Below the pieces are notes generated by a model. It did not search any database. It was not told the origin of the DNA and saw nothing but the letters and a program-made list of their open reading frames with translations. DNA of 64,000 bases from JALZAH01 sp051000755 (GTDB lineage Bacteria; Actinomycetota; Acidimicrobiia; Acidimicrobiales; Palsa-688). Location: NCBI GenBank assembly GCA_051000755.1, contig JBPCNZ010000136.1, forward strand, positions 1 to 64,000. The letters are read 5' to 3'. This document shows positions 8,694-17,980 of the stretch, in pieces; position 1 is the first letter of the stretch; each line of letters opens with the position of its first letter. Made by a program: the position numbers and the translations under genes.

Positions 8694-9193
8694 ACCCACC
8701 CCGTGGCCCAGTCTTGATCGGCCACCTCGCCGGCGGCGGCGTTGAGGTGCCCCAGTGCCCGGATCAACTCCGCCTGTTCGCCCTGAGGAATGGCGGCGAG
8801 GATTGGTGCTAGCTCGGCCCGGCGCTGCCGGGTGACCTCGTCGACGATCCGTCGACCGGCGTCGGTGAGCGCCAGGCGCACCTCCCGGCGATCCTGGCGG
8901 CCCGCCCGCCGGCGGATGAAACCCTTGCGGATCAGCCGGTCACACATTCGCGTGGCCGTCGACGCGGTGACACCCAACATCCCAGCCAGCGACACTGCGT
9001 TCTGCGGACCACGGGAAGCCAGGACGACCAGCGTCCGGTACTGGGCCAGGGTGACGTCCTCCTCGAGCCCGGCCAGAGACCGGGCCGCAACTCCCACCAG
9101 GGCGCGACTGGCGGTCAGCACCGCGTCGATCAGCTCGCGGTCATCTTGGCTCGTTGCCATCGCCGGATCGGGGGGCGGCAACGTGGGATTCAC
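8690..9193 (-). CDS. MarR family transcriptional regulator
   Basis: This 167-residue winged-helix regulator has LAQYRTLVVLASRGPQNAVS, then LAGMLGVTASTATRMCDRLI as the recognition helix, and the wing IRRRAGRQDRREVRLALTDAG. MarR proteins bind palindromes as dimers and are released by small ligands or oxidation. The GTG start at 9193 is used here; ATG at 9160 is an alternative. Neither has a clear ribosome site, so the transcript may be leaderless. Two palindromes lie immediately upstream, and the stop overlaps the clcA-like start, so the pair probably forms an autoregulated operon. Confidence 0.88.
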   Translation of the reverse strand: MNPTLPPPDPAMATSQDDRELIDAVLTASRALVGVAARSLAGLEEDVTLAQYRTLVVLASRGPQNAVSLAGMLGVTASTATRMCDRLIRKGFIRRRAGRQDRREVRLALTDAGRRIVDEVTRQRRAELAPILAAIPQGEQAELIRALGHLNAAAGEVADQDWATGWV

Positions 9194-9203
9194 AGGGCCA
9201 TTA

Positions 9204-9249
9204 TTGCACGGAGCAAGAGAACATGTTTAGGGGTAGTTGCACGGTGCAA
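9204..9249. promoter_or_regulatory. Paired MarR operators
   Basis: Two 13-base sites, TTGCACGGAGCAA (9204-9216) and the perfect palindrome TTGCACGGTGCAA (9237-9249), have centres 33 bases apart, about three DNA turns. They sit just upstream of the marR start. MarR dimers typically bind such TTGC...GCAA palindromes, so negative autoregulation is inferred. Confidence 0.7.
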
Positions 9250-9331
9250 TAGCAACACTGTGCCTGTAGTTGACCGCTGCGCAGCAGAACGGGAGATGTA
9301 TGACCGATACCGCTACCCCTGTTCGAGTCCA

Positions 9332-9697
9332 ATGCGTGAGTACGGCTACACCCTCGACTATTTTCGCCGGGAGGCTCGCCGCCGGAGCCGTCGACTGCCT
9401 GCAGGCGGACGTGACGCGCTGTGGGGGCTACACGTCTGGCTCGGGGTGGCCCCGCTGGCCGAAGCGGCTCATCTGCAGATCTCCGGGCACTGTGCCCCGA
9501 ACCTCCACGCGCCCGCGGCCGCCGCAACATCGAACCTCCGCCATGTGGAGTACTTCCACAACCATCACCACCTCGAAACCGTGCTCTTCACCGGCACCCT
9601 GGCGCCGACAGGAGGGACGATGACCCCCGCCCCGTGCCAGCCAGGTCACGGCTTGACCTTCTGCGATGACGTCGCATCGGTCTTTCGGGTGGCGTGA
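9332..9697 (+). pseudogene. C-terminal remnant of a mandelate racemase/enolase-superfamily enzyme
   Basis: Three fragments in alternating frames read in order: EYGYTLDYFRR, then AAGAVDCLQADVTRCGGYT, then VWLGVAPLAEAAHLQISGHC and HVEYFHNHHHLETVLF to the stop. Together they match the C-terminal half of enolase-superfamily dehydratases, including the ADVTRCGG strand and SGHCAPNLH segment. The N-terminal half, with the capping domain and most metal ligands, is absent; upstream DNA is instead the marR control region. Two frameshifts (about 9372 and 9435) break what remains. It is clearly a degraded gene, probably once related to sugar-acid catabolism. Confidence 0.75.
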
Positions 9698-10398
9698 TGG
9701 CAGCGACCGACGACTCACCTACGAGGCGACGCCAGCAGGTCGAGTCCATGTCCAGGATCGTGGTCCGGCCGATCGGCAGTCCCCTCCCGCTCGGGTTTGC
9801 CGCTCTCGGCGGCGCCACGGTGGTGCTCTCCGGGCTCCAACTGGGGTGGTTCCCGGTAGCCGACAGCCACCAGGCGGCCATCATCATCCTGGCCTTTGCC
9901 GTGCCGCTCCAAGCACTGGCGTCGGTGTTCGGGTTCCTGGCCCGCGACTCGGTGGGCGGGACCGGCATCGGACTGGTGGCCGGCACGTGGCTCGTCACGG
10001 GGCTCTCGTCGCTCACCAGCCCGGCCGGGGCCCGCAGCCCCGTTCTCGGCCTCCTGCTGCTTTTCTCCTCCGCCGCCCTGATGGTCCCGACGGCTGCCGC
10101 TGCGCTCGGCAAGGTCGTCGCCGCCGCCGTCATCTTCGGCACGGCCGTACGGTTCGCGCTCATCGGCATCTACGAGTATCACGGCGGCACCGGCTGGGAG
10201 CGCCTGTCAGGTTGGTGGGGTGTCGGACTGTGCGTGGTGGCGCTCTATGGGGCGCTGGCGTTCGAGCTCGAGGACACCCGCCGACGGACCATTCTGCCGG
10301 TGCTCCGCCACGGCGTCGGCCGCCAAGCGGTGCGAGGCGGAATCCGCAGCGAACTCAACCGGGTAGAGGTCGAAGCCGGAGTCCGGGAGCAGCTATGA
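9697..10398 (+). CDS. SatP/YaaH (GPR1/FUN34) family transporter-like protein
   Basis: The 233-residue membrane protein has six hydrophobic segments. It opens with the family pattern PLPLGFAALGGATVVLSGLQ, and its helices follow GPR1/FUN34/YaaH acetate-succinate channels. The C-terminal 45 residues are charged and cytoplasmic. ATG 9697 overlaps the pseudogene stop, and the gene's own stop overlaps the ATG of the GH15 gene (ATGA), so the two are coupled. The substrate is unproven: family members carry acetate or succinate, but the classical NPAPLGL-type motif is only partly kept. Confidence 0.65.
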   Translation: MAATDDSPTRRRQQVESMSRIVVRPIGSPLPLGFAALGGATVVLSGLQLGWFPVADSHQAAIIILAFAVPLQALASVFGFLARDSVGGTGIGLVAGTWLVTGLSSLTSPAGARSPVLGLLLLFSSAALMVPTAAAALGKVVAAAVIFGTAVRFALIGIYEYHGGTGWERLSGWWGVGLCVVALYGALAFELEDTRRRTILPVLRHGVGRQAVRGGIRSELNRVEVEAGVREQL

Positions 10399-12179
10399 GC
10401 GCTGGCCGCCGAGACCTCTTAGAGGCGTACCCACCGCACGTCATCGGATCGTACGCGTTCATCGCCGACGGCGAGCGCGGCGCCCTGATCGGCCCGGCCG
10501 GCGACATCGCCTGGCTCTGCGCACCACGATGGGATTCTGACGCGGTGTTCTCCTCGCTGATCGGCGGACGAAGCCTCTACGCCATCACCCCCGTCGAGCG
10601 CTACACGTGGGGCGGCTACTACGAGCCGGGCACCCTCATCTGGCGAAGCCGGTGGGTGACCGGCCATGGGATCATCGAATGCCGCGACGCCCTGGCCTTC
10701 CCCGCCCACGGCGACCGGGCCGTCATGGTCCGGCGGCTGGTCTCGGTCGACAAACCCCAAGAGGTCGCCATCCGTCTCGCCCTCCGGGGCGCCTTCGGCC
10801 AAGATCCCCTCAAAGACCTCCATTGCCACCAGGGGATCTGGAGCGGCCGGACGGGCCCGTTGTGGATGCGCTGGCAGGCACCCGACTCTGTCCACGCCAC
10901 GACCGACGGCGCCGACGGCCACGAGCTCCACACCTCCATCACCGTGCGCCCAGGTGAGCCGGTCGACCTCATCCTCGAGATCGCCGATCACCCACTCGAA
11001 GGCCAGCCACCCGACGCCGATGAAACCTGGTCGGCGACTGCAGCCGCATGGGGGCGAGAAGTCCCATCCCTGGCTCACACGGTGGACCCACAGGGCGCGA
11101 CCTTGGCCTACGCCGTGATGCGGGGCATGACCAGCAGTGGCGGAGGCATGGTCGCGGCGGCGACGACATCGCTGCCGGAGCGGGCCGAGCAGGGCCGCAA
11201 CTACGACTACCGTTACGTGTGGATCCGCGATCAGGCCTTCGCCGGCCAGGCTGCCGCCGCCGCTGGAGGTCCTGCTCTCCTCGATGCCGCCGTCAGCTTT
11301 ATCACGGCCCGGCTGCTCGACGATGGGCCGGATCTCACTCCCGCCTACCGGGCCGACGGTTCGGCCGTCCCTGACCAGCGCCGCCTCGATCTTCCCGGTT
11401 ACCCGGGAGGATTCGACCTGGTGGGCAACCACGTCAATGAGCAGTTCCAACTCGACGCGTTCGGCGAAGCGCTCCTCCTCCTCGCCGCCGCCGCCCGCCA
11501 CGACCGCCTCGACACCGACGGCCGCCACGCCGTCCAGGTGGCCGCCACCGCGATCGAGCAGCGCTGGCAGGAACCCGACGCCGGCATCTGGGAGATCGAC
11601 AACCGACCCTGGACCCACAGCCGACTCATCTGTGCTGCCGGGCTCCGAGAAGCCGGCCGCGCCCTGGCCCCCGACGGGCGGGGCGACGCCGCACGCTGGT
11701 CGGTCCTGGCCGACCGGATCGCGGCCGACACCGCCGCCACCTCCCTGCACCCCGACGGTCACTGGCAGCGATCCCCCGGCGACCACGGCGTCGACGGAGC
11801 CCTCCTCCTGCCTGCCCTGCGTGGTGCCTTACCGCCCGAGGATCCTCGCAGCGTGGCCACCCTCGCCGCAGTGATCGACCAGCTCAGCCAGGACGGTTAC
11901 GCCTACCGGTTCCGCCACGGCGACCTCCCCCTCGCCCAGGCCGAAGGATCCTTCGTTCTCTGCGGGTTCGTCACGGCCATGGCTCTCGACCAGCAGGGCC
12001 GGCACCTCGAAGCCGCCCGCTGGTTCGAACGTTCCGCCCGGTGCAGCGGACCGGGCGCCATCCATGCCGAGGAATGGGACGTCGCCGAACACCAGCTACG
12101 TGGCAACCTGCCCCAAGCCTTTGTCCACGCCCTCCACCTCGAAGCTGCCGCCCGCCTGGCCCGAACGGCGGCACCATGA
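10395..12179 (+). CDS. GH15 family trehalase/glucoamylase
   Basis: This 594-residue glycoside hydrolase family 15 protein has an N-terminal beta-sandwich (GSYAFIADGERGALIGPAGD, IAWLCAPRWDS) and a C-terminal (alpha/alpha)6 barrel beginning near residue 255 (TSLPERAEQGRNYDYRYVWI, RDQAF). A late signature, HAEEWDVAEHQLRGNLPQAF, is typical of the trehalase-like actinobacterial branch. No signal peptide is seen, so it should act in the cytoplasm, releasing glucose from trehalose or small alpha-glucans. Together with treY at 34.7 kb it suggests turnover of trehalose. It is coupled to the transporter upstream. Confidence 0.88.
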   Translation: MSAGRRDLLEAYPPHVIGSYAFIADGERGALIGPAGDIAWLCAPRWDSDAVFSSLIGGRSLYAITPVERYTWGGYYEPGTLIWRSRWVTGHGIIECRDALAFPAHGDRAVMVRRLVSVDKPQEVAIRLALRGAFGQDPLKDLHCHQGIWSGRTGPLWMRWQAPDSVHATTDGADGHELHTSITVRPGEPVDLILEIADHPLEGQPPDADETWSATAAAWGREVPSLAHTVDPQGATLAYAVMRGMTSSGGGMVAAATTSLPERAEQGRNYDYRYVWIRDQAFAGQAAAAAGGPALLDAAVSFITARLLDDGPDLTPAYRADGSAVPDQRRLDLPGYPGGFDLVGNHVNEQFQLDAFGEALLLLAAAARHDRLDTDGRHAVQVAATAIEQRWQEPDAGIWEIDNRPWTHSRLICAAGLREAGRALAPDGRGDAARWSVLADRIAADTAATSLHPDGHWQRSPGDHGVDGALLLPALRGALPPEDPRSVATLAAVIDQLSQDGYAYRFRHGDLPLAQAEGSFVLCGFVTAMALDQQGRHLEAARWFERSARCSGPGAIHAEEWDVAEHQLRGNLPQAFVHALHLEAAARLARTAAP

Positions 12180-12219
12180 CGCCGTCGCTCCGTCCGGCGA
12201 CGACCGACAGCGCCGGCGA

Positions 12220-12570
12220 TCAAGATCGGCTGTGGCCACCGAACCCGGCCACCGCGAAACCTGAAGCCACGACGGCGTCCGCCAGCGCAGGCCGTCGCCA
12301 GCGACGGTCAGCGACACCGAAACCGACGGCGGTCACCGAGTGCACGAGGTCCACTACCGCACCCGCCCGTCGAACCGTAGACCCGCGGCGAGCCTCGACC
12401 ACGGCCTCCAAAAGGTGGCGCGCGCCGAGCACCCGCAACACTCGACGCGATGCCGTCTCGTCGACCCCCCCCAGAGTTCGAACGACGACACCAGGGGCGC
12501 TCAGCAGCACAACAGCCCACCCCGCGCGCACCACCAACAGCCTGTTCACCTTGAACCCCGAGAATCGCAT
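12220..12570 (-). CDS. Small membrane protein
   Basis: This 116-residue minus-strand protein (ATG 12570) has hydrophobic helices LLVVRAGWAVVLLSAPGVVV, AVVDLVHSVTAVGFGVA and LADAVVASGFAVAGFGG around an Arg-rich centre (RVLRVLGARHLLEAVVEARR). This layout recurs in small uncharacterised actinobacterial membrane proteins. The plus-strand frames over the same bases are Thr/Pro/Arg-rich and look like shadows. It is divergent from the SDR gene and convergent with the GH15 gene. Confidence 0.55.
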   Translation of the reverse strand: MRFSGFKVNRLLVVRAGWAVVLLSAPGVVVRTLGGVDETASRRVLRVLGARHLLEAVVEARRGSTVRRAGAVVDLVHSVTAVGFGVADRRWRRPALADAVVASGFAVAGFGGHSRS

Positions 12571-12648
12571 GCTGGCTGTCTACCGCAGCAAACCCCGCCC
12601 GGCACGGTCCACCTAGGACCATCACAGAACCTTCCCTGAGGAGCAACC

Positions 12649-13650
12649 ATGAAACAACGTAAAGTCGCCGTCGTCACCGGCGCATCAGCAGGCGTCGGCA
12701 GGGCCACCGCCGTGGCCCTCGCCAAAGCCGGCTACGACGTCGCCCTCCTCGCCCGAGGCCAGGCCGGGCTCCAAGCAACCGCCGACCAGATCGAGGCCCT
12801 CGGTCGCCACGCCCTCCCCCTGCCCACCGACGTTTCCGACTACGCCCAAGTCGACGCCGCAGCGTCGCGGGCCGAGGCCGGACTCGGCCCGGTCGACGTG
12901 TGGATCAACGACGCCATGACCACAGTCTTCGCACCCATCTGGGACACCGACCCGGCCGACTTCGCTCGCGCCGTCGAAGTCACCTTCCTCGGTCAGGTGT
13001 GGGGCACCAAGGCCGCCCTGAACCTCATGCGGCCCAGGGACCGGGGGAACATCGTCAACGTCGGCTCCGCCCTGGCGTTCATCGGCATCCCCCTGCAGTC
13101 CACCTACTGCTCATCGAAGTTCGCCTGCCGAGGCTTCTTCGAGTCCGTCCGGGCCGAACTGATCCATGACGGCAGCCACATCCGCATGAGCATGGTCCAC
13201 CTCCCCGCCGTCAACACCCCCCAGTTCGACTGGTGCCAAACCTCCATGGACCACCACCCCCAGCCAGTCCCGCCCATCTACCAACCCGAGGTCCCCGCAA
13301 AGTTCATCGTCCGAGCCGCGCTCGACGGACGCCGATCCAAGGTCATCGGCTCGTGGAACAAGATGCTCGTCGCCGCCGGATCGATCCTGCCCGGCCTCGG
13401 CAACCAATACGCGGCCATCGGCGCCTGGGACACCCAACTCACCGATCAGGCCGTCAGCCAAGACCGGCCCGACAACCTCCGCAAACCCGTCGACAGCGAC
13501 AGCGACCACGGTGCCCACGGCATCTTCGACCACCAAGCCGGAGGGTTTCTCGACCCGGTCTTCCTCAAGACCCTCCCCACCACCGCCAGGACCTTCGCCA
13601 CCGCCACCAAGAACACCGTCAAAGACCGAGCACGACGACTCAACCAGTGA
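12649..13650 (+). CDS. SDR family oxidoreductase
   Basis: This 333-residue short-chain dehydrogenase follows a good ribosome site (GAGGAGC). The NAD(P)-binding motif TGASAGVG lies at residues 10-17. NVGSALAFIG supplies the catalytic Ser and YCSSK the catalytic Tyr and Lys. A normal SDR ends near 250; here an extra 80 residues (HGAHGIFDHQAGGFLDPVFL and a basic tail) are typical of a group of actinobacterial SDRs of unknown substrate. WINDAMTTV replaces the usual NNAG motif, which may affect cofactor geometry. It probably reduces a carbonyl group; the substrate is unknown. Confidence 0.85.
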   Translation: MKQRKVAVVTGASAGVGRATAVALAKAGYDVALLARGQAGLQATADQIEALGRHALPLPTDVSDYAQVDAAASRAEAGLGPVDVWINDAMTTVFAPIWDTDPADFARAVEVTFLGQVWGTKAALNLMRPRDRGNIVNVGSALAFIGIPLQSTYCSSKFACRGFFESVRAELIHDGSHIRMSMVHLPAVNTPQFDWCQTSMDHHPQPVPPIYQPEVPAKFIVRAALDGRRSKVIGSWNKMLVAAGSILPGLGNQYAAIGAWDTQLTDQAVSQDRPDNLRKPVDSDSDHGAHGIFDHQAGGFLDPVFLKTLPTTARTFATATKNTVKDRARRLNQ

Positions 13651-13687
13651 CCGCACACCCTTTTACACCACAGGAGACCCGATATCC

Positions 13688-14333
13688 ATGAGGCATGTCA
13701 CGCAACACGGATCATCACCCGACGGCGACGCCCTCGACCTATGGGAGGCCCAAGACAAGCTCCTCCTTCAACTCTTCGACCAATGGGACTCCCCGTCGAT
13801 CAGCCAATGGGACCACGGCACGATCGGCAAGCTGCTCCTCGAACACGCCGCCGTACGGGAAGGAGCCGTAGAAGCTGTCGCCGCCGCTCTTGGTCGCCTC
13901 GGAGACGACGACGGCACTGCCCGTGACCTACTAGCTAGCCGAAAGCTCCCAGCGACGGGCGATCATCGCTCACCTCGACGGAGAAAGCTCCGGCCGCGAA
14001 CCAGCAGCAATCAACGTCAACACTTTGTTTAGCAAGGAAGCCGACACCCTACGCGACCGGTTGCGAGCTGATATCAACAAGGATCTGCACGACACCATCC
14101 CGGCCCTACGTGCCACCGTCTTCGACGGGGCCAAGGATGACACGCTACGCAGCGCCCGCTACGTGCGGAAGCACGCGCCAAGCCACCCGAACCCCCACCC
14201 ACGCTGGTACAGCGAACTACCACTCGTACAACGTCTTCACACCATCTACGACAGAGTCCGAGGCTTCCCATGGCCCGAGAGCAAACCGTTCATGGACGAA
14301 CAGCTCGCCGACAAGTACAACCAGGAAGGCTAG
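13688..14333 (+). pseudogene. Unknown protein split by a frameshift
   Basis: ATG 13688 follows an AGGAGA ribosome site. The first frame (LWEAQDKLLLQLFDQWDSP, LLLEHAAVREGAVEAVAAAL) runs well until LLASRKL at about 13,950, then degrades to Arg/Ser. The +1 frame continues sensibly (RRAIIAHLDGESSGREPAAI, LFSKEADTLRDRLRADINKD) to the stop at 14333. Removing one C from the CCC near 13,952 gives one protein of about 214 residues. The helical His/Glu-containing first half could be hemerythrin-like, but this is weak. The gene is a frameshifted pseudogene or contains a sequencing error. Confidence 0.6.
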
Positions 14334-14857
14334 CGATCCCTGCTGACCCGCATAAAGGGCGTCTATTACAGGGGATAATGCACGAAGTCCCAGGCAATAG
14401 CGGACGGCGGTCCTTCGGCGATCTCCTTTCTCCGGAACTGAGACAACCAGCGCCGAGACACCGGCTCGGTTCGAGCTAAGCGGGACGCCACGAGATCCGG
14501 CATACATTTCGTCACTTGGGTCTCGCCAACCAGTCGCCTCCGTTCGTCGGTTCCGCCTCAGCCGAACGCTTCCTCGCCGGGCCAGCCAAGGGCTCGGCCG
14601 GCGCAACATTGGCGACCGTCTCATCAACCCGGCGGGACGCAACAATGGACGTGCTTGACGCGACATATGGGCCATTTCAGGTCGCCACCGGTAACCGGCA
14701 GTCACTCAGAAATGGTCTCTGAGCTGCGTATTCAGTTCGTTCGACTCTTAGAAAAAGACGAAGGCAAGGGCCTGCAGAGCCTTACACCGGTGCTATTCCG
14801 GTCGCTGCTTCCAACAAACGATCTGCTCACAGGGTGTGCCTCTGCGAACGACCGTCG
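14334..14857. other. Gene-free stretch
   Basis: About 520 bases hold no frame with protein-like composition on either strand and no tRNA. Base composition is less G+C rich than the neighbours, for example around 14,700-14,830, which may mark a rearrangement junction or the 3' flank of the SGNH gene. Confidence 0.45.
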
Positions 14858-16195
14858 TCAGGGGGTGGTCAATGCTGCGGTTGAGAGTTCATCGGTCATG
14901 GCCCAGTCTCCGATCGAATTGATCTGCAGGGTGACGTATCGGCCGGTGATCGGCTGGGCGCCTGTGACCGTCAATTTCGACGTCTGGTCGTTCCGGCCGA
15001 GGGCTGGTGCCTCGACCGAGCCGAGCTTTTGACCTCGTTGCCCGGCGACGTCGGACACGTACACATCGACGCTCGTGGGCACGGCTGCCGCGCCTCCGAG
15101 AACCTGCAGCCATGTCGATGTGGCCGAGCAGATCGGCGCCGGCGCTGCGAGATTTTCGACGATGGCGGTGGAGGTTGTCTGAAAACCAATCCAGGCAGGA
15201 TCGGCGAAGGTTGCCTTTCCCCGTACGCCATCGATGAGCTTGGTGGGAGCCGCCGAGTCGAAATAGGGAGTGAGCGGGTTCGCCGTGTAGGAGGCGATCC
15301 TGGCCGGTTTCACCCGGGACGCTTGTGTCTGGCAGATGCCAGCGACTGTCGGCTGGGTGTTGCCGGCCACGGGTCTGGTTGTCGACTGGATGGCGGACAG
15401 CAGCAGGCCCCCGACCCATTTCTGACCGCCGACGGCGAGATGTCCCGTGTCATCGTAGATGGGTTGGCCTTCGTGATCGGCTAGGCATCCTCCGTTCGGG
15501 CAGAGGACCCCGTTCATGTCGAAGAGGGTGGCGGAGTCCAGTCGGGCGGCACGAGTGATCAGTCGGTTGATGCAGGCCGTTGACTGAAGGTCACCGCTGT
15601 CTCGAACCGTGGTCAGGACCACGGGCAGGTTGTTTGACCCGGGAAGGGTGTTGATAGCGGAGTCGAGGGCCTGGTTGTACTGGGCTCCGTAGGCTGGGGC
15701 ACAGGCTGCTCCTGGCCCTCCGGATTGCTCGACGGCGGCCGCATCGAAGGTGCCTTCCATGAGCAGGGCCACATCGGGATGATCGTTCGCTTCAGAATGA
15801 ACCCAGGATTGAGTCTGGGCGGAGGAGCAACCCGTCGAACCCGGGGTGAGGAGACCGCAACCGGGAACGCCAAGGTCGATGACTGTGTTGCGCTGCTCCG
15901 TGTCGGCAAGGGTCAAGCCGTAACCCATGTTTCGGGCCCATGAGTCGCCCGCGACCAGGATCCGCAGGCTCTGGCCGGCACCGGCCGAGACCCCCGCCGG
16001 CCGACCGGTAGGGGTCTGAGAGGCGGAAACCGGTCGGGTACTTCGAACTCCGAGCACGACCTTGCTGCTCCCCAGCTCTGCTGGAAGTACAGGTGGGGTC
16101 GCAAAGACAAGCGCAGCGAGCCCAGCGCCGATAGGACCCAGCAAGAAGCCCATTTTGAGCCCGGAGAGCCCACTCTTTCGGATTGGCTGCTCCAC
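14858..16195 (-). CDS. Secreted SGNH hydrolase with C-terminal discoidin-like domain
   Basis: The 445-residue protein from GTG 16195 has a basic N-terminus and a hydrophobic signal or anchor (about 10-35). A Pro/Ser/Thr linker leads to an SGNH esterase domain: ILVAGDSWARNMGYGL carries the catalytic Ser, and DDTGHLAVGG carries the late Asp/His pair. This resembles the SGNH domain of OafA-type acyltransferases. From about residue 300 a beta-rich module (KLIDGVRGKATFADPAWIGF, VDVYVSDVAGQRGQKLGSVE, GRYVTLQINSI) resembles F5/8-type C carbohydrate-binding domains. It probably deacylates a cell-envelope or extracellular glycan. Confidence 0.72.
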   Translation of the reverse strand: MEQPIRKSGLSGLKMGFLLGPIGAGLAALVFATPPVLPAELGSSKVVLGVRSTRPVSASQTPTGRPAGVSAGAGQSLRILVAGDSWARNMGYGLTLADTEQRNTVIDLGVPGCGLLTPGSTGCSSAQTQSWVHSEANDHPDVALLMEGTFDAAAVEQSGGPGAACAPAYGAQYNQALDSAINTLPGSNNLPVVLTTVRDSGDLQSTACINRLITRAARLDSATLFDMNGVLCPNGGCLADHEGQPIYDDTGHLAVGGQKWVGGLLLSAIQSTTRPVAGNTQPTVAGICQTQASRVKPARIASYTANPLTPYFDSAAPTKLIDGVRGKATFADPAWIGFQTTSTAIVENLAAPAPICSATSTWLQVLGGAAAVPTSVDVYVSDVAGQRGQKLGSVEAPALGRNDQTSKLTVTGAQPITGRYVTLQINSIGDWAMTDELSTAALTTP

Positions 16196-16339
16196 GAAGC
16201 TTTAGGACGCCATCGAGACAGCGACGGTGAGCAAGAGGCGCACCGTCCAGAGGTCGAAACCCGAGTCGTGCATCGACGTTGCGGCTCAAACAATGCGCCG
16301 AGCTGCTCGAGGATTTCGCCGAACGAGTCTTTGAGGCCC

Positions 16340-16762
16340 GTGAACGTCCCTGAGCCTGCTGGGCCCTCCAAACGCGTGTTGGCGCCGGTCTACCTGGCTG
16401 GGTTCACCACGGCGTTCGGCGCCCACGCCGTCGCTGCGAACCTGGGCGGGTACGGCTTCGCCCACCACAGGTCGCTTTGGGAGCTGGGCTTGTTGTTGGG
16501 GATCTACGACGGCGCCGAGGTCATCCTCAAACCGGTGTTCGGGGCGCTGAGCGACCGGGTCGGTCCCAAACCTGTCCTGGTCGGCGGACTCGTCGCCTTC
16601 GCCCTTGCCTCTGCGGCGTTCGTGGTCGCCGGCCACGCCGGCACCCTCGGCCTCGCCCGTTTAGGCCAGGGCGCAGCCGCCGCATCGATCAGCTCCTGGA
16701 GGTGGTGTTGCCCGCTCAGACGGTTGGGGAGCCCGGTGAGAGCATCGTGGGTGAGCTCGTAG
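16340..16762 (+). pseudogene. Truncated MFS transporter
   Basis: GTG 16340 begins a major-facilitator N-terminus: VYLAGFTTAFGAHAVAANL (helix 1), GIYDGAEVILKPVFGALSDR followed by VGPKPVLVGG (the helix 2-3 loop signature) and ARLGQGAAAAS (helix 4). The sequence then changes at about 16,680-16,700 into DNA that is the antisense of a GGDEF domain, and the frame soon ends. Only about 115 residues of a normal 400 remain, so no transporter can be made. Confidence 0.75.
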
Positions 16763-17778
16763 GCCAAGCGCCGCTCGGTGTGCATCCGTTCGTTTATGGC
16801 CCGCGACATGCACCATGCCGCCAGGGCGCTGAGGATCAGGGCCGACGTGGCCACGACGAGGCGATCGGCCCCGGCGATGCTCCCCTTGGGGCTGGCCAGG
16901 ACCGCAGCGGGGATGCACAGGGCGACGATGACGAACGGCAGGCGCAGCCTGTCGCTCGGGGCGTGCTGGGGCGAGGTGGGTCCGGTGGTCATGCGGGGCA
17001 ACGAGGGATGGCACACTGCGCTCGAAGCGGCCACGAAGCCAAGGGCGAACGGCAGGTTGAGGAGGCTCCCACTGATGGCCAGCCGACCGGTCTCCGCCAG
17101 CAGGTAGAGGCCGTCACCCACGACCAGGAAACCCAAGGCACCGATCGCCATCAACCCGGCCGGGGATGGTCGTCGACCCGAGCGGGAGGCGACCCGCGCC
17201 GCCGTGGCCGCAACGAAGATGGAGCACGGCACGTAGGCACTCACGATGAGGCGCACTCGGAGGGGGACATGGTGATGCGAGAGGGAGGGGGTGACGACGT
17301 ACACCCAGGTCAGGAGAAAGGCAGCCACGGCACTGATGGCGGCGTCGATGATGGCGTCACGATCGAAGGGCCCGCGGGACCGGGCGCCGACGACGCCGAC
17401 GACTCCGATGACGACGAGGGCGTAGCCGGAGAGACTGAAGAGGTCGGGTACCAGGGCCCGATGCGATGTCAGGTCACCGAGAGTGTGGTACGTGTCGCGT
17501 AGCTGACCTCCGACCAGCCACAGGGCGAAGGCGCCCACGAGGACCAGCCAGGGCCACAGCGGCTCCGGCTTCCAGCGTTTGATTCCCAGAAATGTGCTGA
17601 CCAGAGCCTGCGCCGCGAGGACGACGAAGGTGGTGCCGCCAGTCGCGCCGAAAAGGCCAGAAGTCCCTAACGCCACCCAGATCACGCCGCCCAGGGCCAC
17701 GATGCGCGATGGCACAAAGGAGGCCGAGTCACGCAACACCTCTCCCGGGCCGCTCCCGCGGCGCCGTTTGGAGGTCAT
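16504..17778 (-). pseudogene. Membrane-anchored GGDEF protein, truncated in the catalytic domain
   Basis: From ATG 17778 the protein has about nine hydrophobic segments (residues 25-300), resembling multi-helix sensory regions of actinobacterial diguanylate cyclases. The GGDEF domain begins (LAYELTHDALTGLPNR) but stops after LQELIDAAAA at about 16,690, where the sequence becomes antisense MFS. The GG(D/E)EF active site is absent, so no c-di-GMP synthesis is possible. The frame continues to 16504 only by chance. Confidence 0.75.
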
Positions 17779-17980
17779 CGTCAACACCTCATGGTCAGGG
17801 TGCACAGATCTTATGCCCGTAAGAAATCCTAGTAGGAATGAAAACGAACCATTGGCCGGGCCAATGGACGAATTTTCGACCGTAGGATCTGCTCGAAAAC
17901 GAGGTTGATGTGTCTCTTTGCTACGCCATTTATGCCGAGAAAAGTATTTTCCACGGCGGCGGAGCCGGTAGGTTTCCCTC

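Noticed and set aside
9666..10394. Upstream extension of the GH15 frame
   Set aside because: The frame is open by chance across the transporter gene; homology starts at ATG 10395, which overlaps the transporter stop.
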